Below, piece by piece: positions 34,691-42,463 of a DNA stretch of 64,000 bases; position 1 is the stretch's first letter; each line of letters opens with the position of its first letter. A program made the translations under genes and the position numbers. The stretch comes from Henriciella sp. (GTDB lineage: Bacteria > Pseudomonadota > Alphaproteobacteria > Caulobacterales > Hyphomonadaceae): the NCBI GenBank assembly GCA_002733705.1, contig NVWP01000032.1, positions 1 to 64,000 of the forward strand. Reading direction: 5' to 3'. The notes under the pieces are model-generated. The model worked only from the letters and a program-made list of their open reading frames with translations. It did no database searches and was not told the DNA's origin.

Positions 34691-35385
34691 GACCGGGCCT
34701 CATCATCCTTCGACAGCCACTGGCGAACGAGGCGGGCCGCCGCCTTCGGGTCGCGGGCCGCGGCATTGCGGGCGAGCGCGAACTCATCCTCATTTGCCGG
34801 CGTGCCGGGTTGCGGCGCTGAGCGCATGACCTGGCTGGCCGGCTGGATCTCCGGCTGATCGGGCTTGCGCGGTGCGGTCGCGGCAGCCGGGGCGGCCTTC
34901 TCCTGACGGCCAGGCGGCATCAGTATCAGGAAGGCGAGCAGCAAGCCGATCAGGCCAAGCGCCCCCAGCTCATAAAGCTCAATGGTCCGAAAGCCCCCGG
35001 CAGTGCCGGGCGCAAAAGCGAAAGGCTGGACGTGAAGACTGTCGGCGGCGCGGTCATAGCCTGCGCTGGATTCCAGGATGGTGACCACGCGCTCAAAGAC
35101 CGGCCGGTCCACCGGAATGCCCTGCGCCTCGCTATTGATCATGACCAGGAACTGGCGGTTGCCATCGCGGCCGGTATGGCTGGCAACGCGGACATTGCCG
35201 GTGCCGAAGAGCGGCTCGAGCAGACTGGTCAGCTGGCGCTGCTGGAAGGTCTGCGCGTCTGGGGCCGGGGCGCCATCGGTCAGCAGCGTGTTGGCGCGCC
35301 ATGCGAAAAGGCACGCGGTTATGGCGAGCGCGATAAGCGCTGCCAGCCGCGTGCCTCCTGGCATGATTGACCTTTTAGCTGACAT
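34687..35385 (-). CDS. fliF: Miniature FliF (MS-ring protein reduced to RBM3 and FliG-binding tail)
   Basis: A 232-residue protein in the fliF position. Residues 14-29 form TM1. LLEPLFGTGNVRV (about 55-67) and then FERVVTILESSAGYDRAADSLHVQPFAF (about 97-125) match the two halves of the FliF RBM3 domain. TM2 spans about 137-157, and the C-terminus (AARDPKAAARLVRQWLSKDDE) matches the FliF tail that binds FliG. RBM1, RBM2 and the beta-collar inserted in RBM3, together about 300 residues in ordinary FliF, are absent. No other piece of the gene lies in the 104 bases before it, so this is not a simple frameshift. It is translationally coupled to fliG. Confidence 0.8.
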   Translation of the reverse strand: MSAKRSIMPGGTRLAALIALAITACLFAWRANTLLTDGAPAPDAQTFQQRQLTSLLEPLFGTGNVRVASHTGRDGNRQFLVMINSEAQGIPVDRPVFERVVTILESSAGYDRAADSLHVQPFAFAPGTAGGFRTIELYELGALGLIGLLLAFLILMPPGRQEKAAPAAATAPRKPDQPEIQPASQVMRSAPQPGTPANEDEFALARNAAARDPKAAARLVRQWLSKDDEARS

Positions 35386-35433
35386 GGGCCGGCCCCTCGG
35401 GAAAATGCTCCCGTGAAGCTAGGCCCGTCAGCG

Positions 35434-35448
35434 TAAACGGCGCTTTAA
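35434..35448 (-). promoter_or_regulatory. Candidate CtrA box before fliF
   Basis: TTAA-N7-TTTA on the minus strand, one base from the consensus TTAA-N7-TTAA, lies 49 bases before the fliF start. CtrA drives the fliF operon in Caulobacter. Confidence 0.5.
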
Positions 35449-35488
35449 CGTATCAAAGGCCGGTCAGGTGATGATGGAGTGCCAGAAC

Positions 35489-35764
35489 CTAATTGGTGCG
35501 GTACTGCTGGATGCGCGTCGTGCGCAGACCCTTGGTGCCGTATTCGTCATAGAGACGTGACCAGCCGGCCAGCTCTTCTTCCGAAAGGGCATAGCGTTCG
35601 CAGGCTTCGCTCTTGGACAGAAGGCCGCCGCGAACGGCCGCTACGACTTCGGCTTTCCTGCGGGTCACCCAGCGACGAATGCCTGGGGGCGGGAGGTCCT
35701 CCCGGGTCATGACCTGGCCATCCGGGCCCTTGATACTCAGAGTTCTAGCTTCTTGCTGCGCCAT
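35489..35764 (-). CDS. sciP: CtrA inhibitor SciP (DUF1153)
   Basis: A 91-residue protein of the DUF1153/SciP family. The core VMTREDLPPPGIRRWVTRRKAEVVAAVRGGLLSKSEACERYALSEEELAGWSRLYDEYGTKGLRTTRIQQYR is close to Caulobacter SciP. It carries a helix-turn-helix and binds CtrA at promoters to block its activity late in the cell cycle. The start is ATG 35764; an ATG four codons earlier is possible. sciP lies just upstream of fliF, as I recall for Caulobacter, though ctrA is elsewhere in that genome. Confidence 0.92.
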   Translation of the reverse strand: MAQQEARTLSIKGPDGQVMTREDLPPPGIRRWVTRRKAEVVAAVRGGLLSKSEACERYALSEEELAGWSRLYDEYGTKGLRTTRIQQYRTN

Positions 35765-35839
35765 GAGATCCACCATTTCTTAGCGGTTATAAATCCGGGA
35801 CGCGTTTTGCGTCCGTTCAATGGCTCTAGCGCTGGTGGA

Positions 35840-35919
35840 TTAAATCACTTTTCAGCAAGGCCGGTCAGTTTTCATGAAAATTCGACGCTTTCTCGCAGGC
35901 ACCGTTAAGCAAGGCTTCG
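35840..35919. promoter_or_regulatory. sciP promoter region with two CtrA-box-like sites
   Basis: TTAA-N7-TTCA at 35840-35854 and TTAA-N7-TTCG at 35905-35919 match the CtrA consensus at six to seven of the eight fixed bases. The first is 76 bases before the sciP start. sciP is CtrA-activated in Caulobacter. Confidence 0.4.
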
Positions 35920-35974
35920 CAAATCTGTCCCCTCATGGGTCAGGTGTCCTGAAACCGCACACCTTCCTTTATTT

Positions 35975-37153
35975 TTAGGCGCTCAAACGTTCATCTGCCG
36001 CGATTGTGGACGCGATGAAGCCACCGCCGAGGACGCGACTTTTTGATGAAAAATCGTACAGGACGCATGCCTGACCCTTCGCGACGCCCTCTTCGGGGAT
36101 GTCGAAGAAGACGGCGGGGCCGTTTCCATCCCAGCCTAGGCGGGCCGGCAGCGGCTCACGGGTGGAGCGCACGCGGGCGAGGACAGGCAGGCCCTTGTCG
36201 CAAGCGTCCTCCAGGCTGCCATCGCCCAGCCAGTTCAGCTCTTCCATTGTAAGACCAGCCGTCAGCAGCGCCTCACGCGGGCCGACAATGACCCGGCGCG
36301 CGGCCGCATCGATCTTCACCACGAAAAGCGGCTCACCCGTCGCGACCCCAAGGCCGCGGCGCTGACCGATCGTGTAGTGGATGACGCCATTATGCTCACC
36401 CAGTACCCGGCCATCGAGGTGGACGATCTCGCCGCCGCGCCCCGCTGCAGGCCGCAGCTTCTTGACCACATCGGCATAGGAGCCGCTGGGCACGAAGCAG
36501 ATATCCTGACTGTCCGGCTTGGCCGCGACCGGCAGATTATATTTCTCCGCCAGCTCGCGCACCCGCGTCTTCGGCAGGCCGCCCAGCGGAAAGCGCAGAT
36601 AGTCCAGCTGCTCGCGCGTCGTCGCGAACAGGAAATAGGACTGGTCGCGTGAGGCGTCCTCGGCGCGGTGAAGCTCCGCGCCGTTCGGCCCATCGGATCG
36701 CTGGATATAGTGCCCCGTCGCCAGACAGTCGGCGCCAAGCTCCTTCGCGGTGGCGAGCAGATCCTTGAACTTCACGGTCTGGTTACAGCGGATACACGGG
36801 ATAGGTGTGGAGCCGGCCATATAGGTGTCGGCAAAATCCTCCATCACCTGTTCCTTGAAGCGGCTCTCATAGTCGAGGACATAGTGCGGGATGCCCACCT
36901 GATCGGCGACATTGCGCGCATCATGGATGTCCTGGCCCGCGCAGCAGGCGCCCTTCTTCTCGATGGCGGCGCCGTGATCATAGAGCTGCAGCGTGATCCC
37001 GACCACGTCATAGCCCTCATCGGCCAGCATGGCGGCGACGACAGAGCTGTCGACCCCGCCCGACATGGCGGCCACGACACGGGTTTCAGATGGGGGCTTT
37101 GCAAAGCCAAGCGAATTGAGCTCGCCCGCTGGGGCGCTCATAAGGTCAGTCAT
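35975..37153 (-). CDS. mnmA: tRNA-specific 2-thiouridylase MnmA
   Basis: A 392-residue enzyme that thiolates U34 of tRNA Lys, Glu and Gln. The PP-loop is [22 protein letters not shown], with VGITLQLYD. The two catalytic cysteines are in [11 protein letters not shown] and [30 protein letters not shown] is the MnmA signature. The start ATG 37153 has GGAGG six bases upstream; a TTG seven codons earlier would extend it. The 3' end is followed by AT-rich sequence without a clear terminator. Confidence 0.96.
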   Translation of the reverse strand: MTDLMSAPAGELNSLGFAKPPSETRVVAAMSGGVDSSVVAAMLADEGYDVVGITLQLYDHGAAIEKKGACCAGQDIHDARNVADQVGIPHYVLDYESRFKEQVMEDFADTYMAGSTPIPCIRCNQTVKFKDLLATAKELGADCLATGHYIQRSDGPNGAELHRAEDASRDQSYFLFATTREQLDYLRFPLGGLPKTRVRELAEKYNLPVAAKPDSQDICFVPSGSYADVVKKLRPAAGRGGEIVHLDGRVLGEHNGVIHYTIGQRRGLGVATGEPLFVVKIDAAARRVIVGPREALLTAGLTMEELNWLGDGSLEDACDKGLPVLARVRSTREPLPARLGWDGNGPAVFFDIPEEGVAKGQACVLYDFSSKSRVLGGGFIASTIAADERLSA

Positions 37154-37295
37154 CTCATCCTCCAGCGGGTTCAAGGCCCGCAGCAGAAACAGTCATTGTG
37201 AAGCGCGCTACATAGTCGATCGCGCGCGGAATGTCAGGGGCGGGCTGTCAGCGCCCGGTGGGAACAGGGCAACGCGCCCCCACGTTTTTATTGCC

Positions 37296-37787
37296 ATGGA
37301 CGCACTCGACGCATTCTTCGGCACCGAAATCGGAACGCTGCAGCTGCTCCTGCGCATCGGGCTGGCCTGTCTGTTTGGTGCCCTCTTGGGGCTGGAGCGG
37401 GAAATCCGCGACCGGCCGGCGGGCCTTCGCACCTTCATGCTGGTCTCGCTCGCCGCCTGCCTCTTCACCATCATTGCGCTGGAGGTCAGCTTCCTGGTGG
37501 AGACGGCCGAGGATCAATCCAGCATCCGGCCCGACCCGTTGCGCATCGTCGAGGCCGTCACTGCCGGGGTCGCCTTCATCGCAGCGGGCGCCATCATCCG
37601 CCATAGCGGCCGGCTTGAGGGGCTGACGACGGGCGCAGGTATGTGGCTCGCAGGTGCCATCGGGCTTGCCTGCGGGGCAGGCTTCATCGGCATTGCCGCG
37701 CTCGTGACCCTGCTGGCGCTGGTCATCATGGTCCTGTTCAAATGGGTCGAGCGCTACCTGCCGGTCACCGATGACGATGAAAGCTGA
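37296..37787 (+). CDS. MgtC/SapB-family membrane protein
   Basis: A 163-residue protein with four to five helices. LRIGLACLFGALLGLEREIRDRPAGLRTFMLVSLAACLF is the signature N-terminal block, and VEAVTAGVAFIAAGAIIR and LTTGAGMWLAGAIGLACGAGF follow. It lacks the C-terminal cytoplasmic domain of Salmonella MgtC, as do most SapB-type members. MgtC proteins affect Mg2+ homeostasis, F-ATPase and virulence in pathogens; the role here is unknown. The start ATG 37296 begins at the conserved N-terminus. Confidence 0.9.
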   Translation: MDALDAFFGTEIGTLQLLLRIGLACLFGALLGLEREIRDRPAGLRTFMLVSLAACLFTIIALEVSFLVETAEDQSSIRPDPLRIVEAVTAGVAFIAAGAIIRHSGRLEGLTTGAGMWLAGAIGLACGAGFIGIAALVTLLALVIMVLFKWVERYLPVTDDDES

Positions 37788-37808
37788 CGGCCGGGTTGAG
37801 CCGCGCGC

Positions 37809-38426
37809 TCACCCAAGGCCGAGCTGTCTGATCAGCGCGTCATGGCAGCCGGGCACGAAGTGAAACGCGTCCCAGCCATGCTGGCGCGCCGCCTCGACAT
37901 TCTCTTCCATGTCGTCGACCAGGATGACATCGCGGCCGCCATGGCCCAGCGCGTCCTCTATATGGGCAAAATAGGCGAGGTCCGGCTTGGCAAGGCGCAT
38001 ACGGCCTGCGGCGAAGACCGTATGCATGTGCTCGCCAAAGCCCATCTCCTCGATCCAGTCGGCGCGGTAGACCTCATTATTCGTCGCGATGACATTGGTG
38101 ATGCCGGCGCGGCGCGCCCGCTGCACGATATCGAGGGTCTGCCTGTCGGGGATGTGGTCCTTGTCGAACCAGTAATCGATCACCTCACCGGCGCGGTGCG
38201 GCACGCCATGTCCGGCGGCCCAGTCGCCCACCAGTTCATGCAGGTCGGCTTCCCCGACCATGGCCTTCTGGAAGCGGCCGGAGAAGAGATACGTCGCCAG
38301 CGAGTCGATGGGCAGGCCGGTATCCTGCTCGAACGTTGTCATCCATTTGAAGACGCCATTCTCGACATTGGAATTCAGGACGCCGTCAAAGTCCCAGGCG
38401 ATGAGTTTGTAGCGTGTCTGTGTCAT
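37809..38426 (-). CDS. HAD-superfamily hydrolase
   Basis: A 205-residue haloacid dehalogenase-type phosphatase. The nucleophile motif is WDFDGVLNS (Asp12, Asp14). TNVIATNNE carries the motif II Thr/Asn, KPDLAYF the Lys, and VILVDDMEENVEAARQHGWDAFHF the acidic motif. Length and the final AxxxGW pattern match subfamily IA members such as YihX/epoxide-hydrolase-like N-terminal phosphatases. The start is ATG 38426, overlapping the stop of the membrane protein upstream by one base (TGATG). Confidence 0.88.
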   Translation of the reverse strand: MTQTRYKLIAWDFDGVLNSNVENGVFKWMTTFEQDTGLPIDSLATYLFSGRFQKAMVGEADLHELVGDWAAGHGVPHRAGEVIDYWFDKDHIPDRQTLDIVQRARRAGITNVIATNNEVYRADWIEEMGFGEHMHTVFAAGRMRLAKPDLAYFAHIEDALGHGGRDVILVDDMEENVEAARQHGWDAFHFVPGCHDALIRQLGLG

Positions 38427-39229
38427 CAGGTCTCTGCGTGGTGTGGATCGAAGGCCGATCCTTTCAGTCGGGCCGGCAGGGGGTTGCCGGGCGTTCTTGG
38501 CCACTGGCCCAGTATGTCTTCGGGCTCATACAGGCCCTGGAAGAAGACAAAGGTATCGTGGTTATAGTTTGCGCGGATCGCTTCTTCCATCGGCTCATCG
38601 ATCAGAAGCAGCGTCCAGACAAGGTCTGGCGAGAATACGGTGCGCACAGTGAAGAGGTCCACCGCCCCGCCATCGTGCAGGCGCTTCATCTTGTGGAAGA
38701 CATGGACGAAACGGCGCCGGGCTGAATCGAGGCGCTGGTATTCGGCTTCCGCCTGCGCCCCCCTGTCCGGCTTGTGACGGAGCTCTCCATACCGCGCCAG
38801 CTTGCCGGCGCGTTCATATTCGAACAATACGCCGGACGCCTGACGGAATTCATCGGCGGCAATGTCGTCCATGAAAGCGAGGATGATCTGGAGGTTCAGG
38901 GCCTTGCGCTGATTATCGGCGACCTCTTCAAGTTCCTGCTTCTGGAGCTCCAGCGCTTTTTTCTGCGCGCTATTGGTCAGCATGATGCCGATAAGGGCAA
39001 ATCCCGAGAAGAACGCGCTCGCGGCGCCGAACATCGCGCCAAATTGCGAGACGCGCGTCGCAGCGAGGTCTTCCAGCTGGAGCAGCTGCATCATGACGAT
39101 GGGAACGAGCCCGAATATCAGCCAGAGCGCAATGGCAATGACCGACCATTGATAGATATTGAGCCGCTCATGAAGCGGCTCTTTCTTTTTCTTCTGGGTC
39201 CCGGCGGACGGGGTGCGCTGATCCGGCAT
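38426..39229 (-). CDS. Two-helix membrane protein with coiled coil, function unknown
   Basis: A 267-residue protein. A Lys-rich N-terminus precedes two helices (YQWSVIAIALWLIFGLVPIVMM, and FGAMFGAASAFFSGFALIGIML). A coiled coil follows (NSAQKKALELQKQELEEVADNQRKALNLQI) and then a soluble C-terminal half with FVHVFHKMKRLHDGG. The TM-TM-coiled-coil layout resembles a broad group that includes proteins annotated as putative phage abortive-infection or DUF4760 proteins. No mobile-element gene lies nearby. It overlaps the HAD gene by one base. The start ATG 39229 is a choice; the frame extends to 39265 with a GTG. Confidence 0.65.
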   Translation of the reverse strand: MPDQRTPSAGTQKKKKEPLHERLNIYQWSVIAIALWLIFGLVPIVMMQLLQLEDLAATRVSQFGAMFGAASAFFSGFALIGIMLTNSAQKKALELQKQELEEVADNQRKALNLQIILAFMDDIAADEFRQASGVLFEYERAGKLARYGELRHKPDRGAQAEAEYQRLDSARRRFVHVFHKMKRLHDGGAVDLFTVRTVFSPDLVWTLLLIDEPMEEAIRANYNHDTFVFFQGLYEPEDILGQWPRTPGNPLPARLKGSAFDPHHAET

Positions 39230-39362
39230 GAAACGTCTCTTGGACCATATCTTCTGTCCCGTCACCCCCGCGCCATCCTGACGCGCGACAGGATGGAGAC
39301 CTGTTCATGAAAGACGTGTCGGCCTATGGTGAGGTGGCTATGCAGTGCCAAGGAGTGCCCTC

Positions 39363-40781
39363 ATGGAACTAGACGCCCTTATCCTGTCTCGCCTGCAGTT
39401 TGCCTTCGTTGTCGCCTTCCACATCATGTTTCCGGCCTTCACCATTGGCCTCGCGGCCTTCCTGGCGGTTTGTGAGGGGCTGTGGTTGTGGACCAAGCGG
39501 GACGTTTTCAAACGCCTCTATCTTCACTGGATCAAGATATTCGCGCTCGCTTTTGCGATGGGCGTCGTTTCGGGCGTGGTCATGTCCTACCAGTTCGGGA
39601 CCAACTGGTCGGTCTTCTCTGACAAGGCCGGCAGCGTGATCGGCCCGCTCCTTGGCTATGAGGTGCTGACCGCTTTCTTCCTTGAAGCGACCTTCCTCGG
39701 TGTCATGCTCTTTGGCTGGAAGCGCGTCGGCAACAAGCTGCACTTTATCGCGACCTGCGCGGTCGCCATCGGCACGACGATTTCTGCCTTCTGGATCCTG
39801 TCGGCAAATAGCTGGATGCAGACGCCCGCCGGTTTTGCCATCGATCCGGAAACCGGCAATTTCTATGCGACGAATTTCTGGGAAGTGGTTTTCAATCCAA
39901 GCTTCCCGTCGCGCTATGTCCACATGATGCTGGCCGCTTTCATTACCACCGCGGCCGTGATCCTGGCCGCCGGTGCCTGGCAGGTCGTTCGCCATCATGA
40001 CCAGGAACCCACACGCTGGCAGATCCGCATGGCGGCGGGCACGCTCGCCGTCCTGATGCCGCTGCAGATCATGGCCGGCCACTGGTCGGGCGAAGTCGCC
40101 CATGAATATCAGCCGGCAAAGATCGCAGCGGTCGAGGGCTGGTGGGAGACGGATAGGATCCAGCCCACAATCCTGTTTGCGCTTCCCGATGAGGAAAATG
40201 AGCGCAACATCGCCGAAATCGCCATCCCCGGCACAAGCCCTTATCTCTTCCCCGGCGAGAAGGGGGACCTGAAAGGCCTCAAGGCTTTCGACGCAGAAGA
40301 CCGTCCGCCCGTCGCCATCGTTTTCTGGTCTTTCCGTATCATGGTGGGCGCCGGCATGATCATGCTCGCCCTGGGCATCTGGGGCTGTCTGCTCTGGTGG
40401 CGCAAGAAAATCGACAAGCCGGGGCTCTTTCACTGGCTGGCTGTGCCCAGCGGGGCGCTCGGCTTTATCTCCGTCATCTCCGGCTGGGTGGTCGCCGAGG
40501 TCGGGCGCCAGCCCTACACGGTCTATGGTCAGCTGCGCACCGAGGACAGCGTCGCGCCGGTCTCGACCGGGCAGGTGGCGACCTCGCTGCTGATCTTCAT
40601 GATCGTCTATGCGATTATCTTCACGGCAGGCACGGTCTACATGGCCCGGATCGCCACGCGCGGCTTCGAGGATGACGCGCCAGAGCCGCCAGAGCGCGAA
40701 CATCGTGCTCCGGGCTGGTCGCTCGGCGCTGTCGATGAGCCTGCCGAAGGCGGTTCGCGCAACCGCAAACCGGCAGAGTAA
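39363..40781 (+). CDS. cioA: Cyanide-insensitive terminal oxidase subunit I (CioA/CydA)
   Basis: A 472-residue cytochrome bd-type quinol oxidase subunit I. SRLQFAFVVAFHIMFPAFTIGLA contains the haem b595 His, followed by helices with FGTNWSVFSDKAGSVIGPLLGYEVLTAFFLEA (Glu of the proton path). GWVVAEVGRQPYTVYGQLRT is the CioA pattern; the Q-loop is short, without the long C-terminal Q-loop insertion of E. coli CydA. It oxidises ubiquinol and reduces O2 to water without pumping, and resists cyanide and sulfide. AAGGAG precedes the ATG. It forms an operon with cioB and the DUF2474 gene. Confidence 0.94.
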   Translation: MELDALILSRLQFAFVVAFHIMFPAFTIGLAAFLAVCEGLWLWTKRDVFKRLYLHWIKIFALAFAMGVVSGVVMSYQFGTNWSVFSDKAGSVIGPLLGYEVLTAFFLEATFLGVMLFGWKRVGNKLHFIATCAVAIGTTISAFWILSANSWMQTPAGFAIDPETGNFYATNFWEVVFNPSFPSRYVHMMLAAFITTAAVILAAGAWQVVRHHDQEPTRWQIRMAAGTLAVLMPLQIMAGHWSGEVAHEYQPAKIAAVEGWWETDRIQPTILFALPDEENERNIAEIAIPGTSPYLFPGEKGDLKGLKAFDAEDRPPVAIVFWSFRIMVGAGMIMLALGIWGCLLWWRKKIDKPGLFHWLAVPSGALGFISVISGWVVAEVGRQPYTVYGQLRTEDSVAPVSTGQVATSLLIFMIVYAIIFTAGTVYMARIATRGFEDDAPEPPEREHRAPGWSLGAVDEPAEGGSRNRKPAE

Positions 40782-40799
40782 AAGGAAAGGGCAGAGGAT

Positions 40800-41840
40800 A
40801 TGGACTTCGATCTTCCGCTTATCTGGGGTGTGCTGATTGCCACCGCCGTCATGCTCTATGTCCTGCTCGACGGCATGGACCTTGGCATCGGCATTCTGAC
40901 CGGTTTTGCCAAGAATGATGACGAACGAAACCTGATGACGGCGACCATCGAGCCGGTCTGGGACGGCAATGAGACATGGCTGATCCTTGGCGGCGGCGGC
41001 CTCTTTGCGGCCTTCCCGCTCGCCTATGCCATCCTGATGCCGGCCTTCTACCTGCCTGTGCTTCTGATGCTCGCCGCGCTCATCTTCCGCGGTGTCGCCT
41101 TTGAGTTTCGCCACAAGGCGGTCCGCAAACCGACCCGGCTGTTCTGGAATGGCGCCTTCTTCTATGGCTCGCTCACTGCCGCCCTGTCCCAGGGACTGAT
41201 CCTTGGCGGCTTCATTCAGGGGGTCACGATTGAGGGCCGCAGCTTCGCCGGAGGGGCTTTTGACTGGCTGACGCCATTCTCCCTGCTCGTCGCGGTTTCG
41301 GTCGCCATCGGGTATGTCCTGCTCGGCGCCTGCTGGCTGGTGCTGAAGACCGAAGGCGAGGTTCAGCGCCGGGCGCGCAAGCGGGCGCTTCTGGCACTCG
41401 CGGGCGTCGCGCTCTGCTTTGCCGCCGTCAGCCTCGCCACCCTCTCCATCGATCCGCGCGTGACCGAACGCTGGGGCTTCTCCATGTCTCAGATAGAGGT
41501 TGGCAAGATCCTGCCGCTCGCCCCCATTCCGCTGATCGGCCTTGTCCTGACGGCGCTGGTCTGGCGCGACCTGTCCGGGCGGGTCTCGGCTCCGGACTGG
41601 CGGCCCTATGTCCTCTCGGCGGGGATCTTCCTGTCGGGTTATCTTGGCCTCGCCGTCAGCCTGTTTCCCAATATCGTGCCGTTCGAAATCGACATCTGGC
41701 AAGCGGCCGCGCGCGACAATGCGCTGATGCTCATGTTCGTGGGCGCGGCGATCATGCTGCCGGTGATCCTGATCTATACCGGCTATGTCTATTCGCTGTT
41801 CTGGGGGAAGGTCGACCCGGAAGAGGCCTATCATGACTGA
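40800..41840 (+). CDS. cioB: Terminal oxidase subunit II (CioB/CydB)
   Basis: A 346-residue eight-to-nine-helix protein. It opens with MDFDLPLIWGVLIATAVMLYVLLDGMDLGIGIL. VWDGNETWLILGGGGLFAAFPLAY is the canonical CydB motif, with AFEFRHKA following. It supports the haem-bearing subunit I and assembly. GAGGAT precedes the ATG, 19 bases after cioA. It overlaps the DUF2474 start by eight bases. Confidence 0.94.
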   Translation: MDFDLPLIWGVLIATAVMLYVLLDGMDLGIGILTGFAKNDDERNLMTATIEPVWDGNETWLILGGGGLFAAFPLAYAILMPAFYLPVLLMLAALIFRGVAFEFRHKAVRKPTRLFWNGAFFYGSLTAALSQGLILGGFIQGVTIEGRSFAGGAFDWLTPFSLLVAVSVAIGYVLLGACWLVLKTEGEVQRRARKRALLALAGVALCFAAVSLATLSIDPRVTERWGFSMSQIEVGKILPLAPIPLIGLVLTALVWRDLSGRVSAPDWRPYVLSAGIFLSGYLGLAVSLFPNIVPFEIDIWQAAARDNALMLMFVGAAIMLPVILIYTGYVYSLFWGKVDPEEAYHD

Positions 41841-41991
41841 TCTCATCCGGCCCCAGGGCCCAGATGAAACCGGTACCTCGACGGGGCCGCTCTGGAAGCG
41901 GCTCGTCTGGTTCGGGGCGATCGCCTTTGCCAGCGTCATTGTCGTGGCGGCCACAGCCTATCTACTGCGCGGCCTGCTCCTGATGGGCTGA
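41833..41991 (+). CDS. DUF2474 small subunit of the bd oxidase
   Basis: A 52-residue single-helix protein (LWKRLVWFGAIAFASVIVVAATAYLLRGLLL). It occupies the slot of CydX in E. coli and matches the DUF2474 family, often found after cioB. It probably stabilises the haem subunit. The ATG overlaps the cioB stop by eight bases; the longer frame to 41785 is not used. Confidence 0.8.
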   Translation: MTDLIRPQGPDETGTSTGPLWKRLVWFGAIAFASVIVVAATAYLLRGLLLMG

Positions 41992-42064
41992 GCCGGCCTG
42001 CATGGTTGACGCCTCGTGTCAGGCGGGCAGAGTGAAGCCTGATTCAACTGGAAAGGGACCGGCC

Positions 42065-42400
42065 ATGGCTGCCAAATTCGAACTCTACAAGGACACTGCA
42101 GGCGAATTCCGCTTCCGGCTGAAAGCCGGCAATGGCGAGAATATCCTGGCCAGCGAAGGCTACACCGCCAAGGCAAGCGCCGAGAATGGCATCGAGTCGG
42201 TCAAGGAAAACGCCCCGAAGGAAGAGCGCTACGAGAAGAAAGAGACGGCCGCGGGCAAATACATGTTCAACCTGAAAGCCTCCAACGGCCAGGTCATCGG
42301 CACCTCTCAAAGCTATGAGAGCACCTCCGGGCGCGATAACGGTATCGAGTCGGTCAAGACAAATGCGCCGGGCGCGCGTGTCGAAGACCTGACGGACTGA
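42065..42400 (+). CDS. YegP-like DUF1508 protein
   Basis: A 111-residue protein with two DUF1508 repeats: ELYKDTAGEFRFRLKAGNGENILASEGYTAKASAENGIESVKENA, and KYMFNLKASNGQVIGTSQSYESTSGRDNGIESVKTNA. Each repeat is about 50 residues, a beta-sheet with a helix. No enzymatic residues are known. GGAAAGGGA precedes the ATG at 42065. Confidence 0.9.
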   Translation: MAAKFELYKDTAGEFRFRLKAGNGENILASEGYTAKASAENGIESVKENAPKEERYEKKETAAGKYMFNLKASNGQVIGTSQSYESTSGRDNGIESVKTNAPGARVEDLTD

Positions 42401-42441
42401 TCCCACGCGTTTTCGACAGAAGGGATAGACACCGGGCATTT

Positions 42442-42463
42442 CATGACTACAAATGTAGTCATG
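42442..42463. promoter_or_regulatory. Perfect 10-bp palindrome over the serine hydrolase start
   Basis: CATGACTACA-AA-TGTAGTCATG covers both possible start codons (42443 and 42461). Its core TACA-N2-TGTA is the operator core of BlaI/MecI/CopY-type repressors. It may be an operator or a translation hairpin. Confidence 0.6.

Noticed and set aside
39369-41954. 861-codon minus-strand frame
   Set aside because: Antisense to cioA-cioB; no signal or domain seen.
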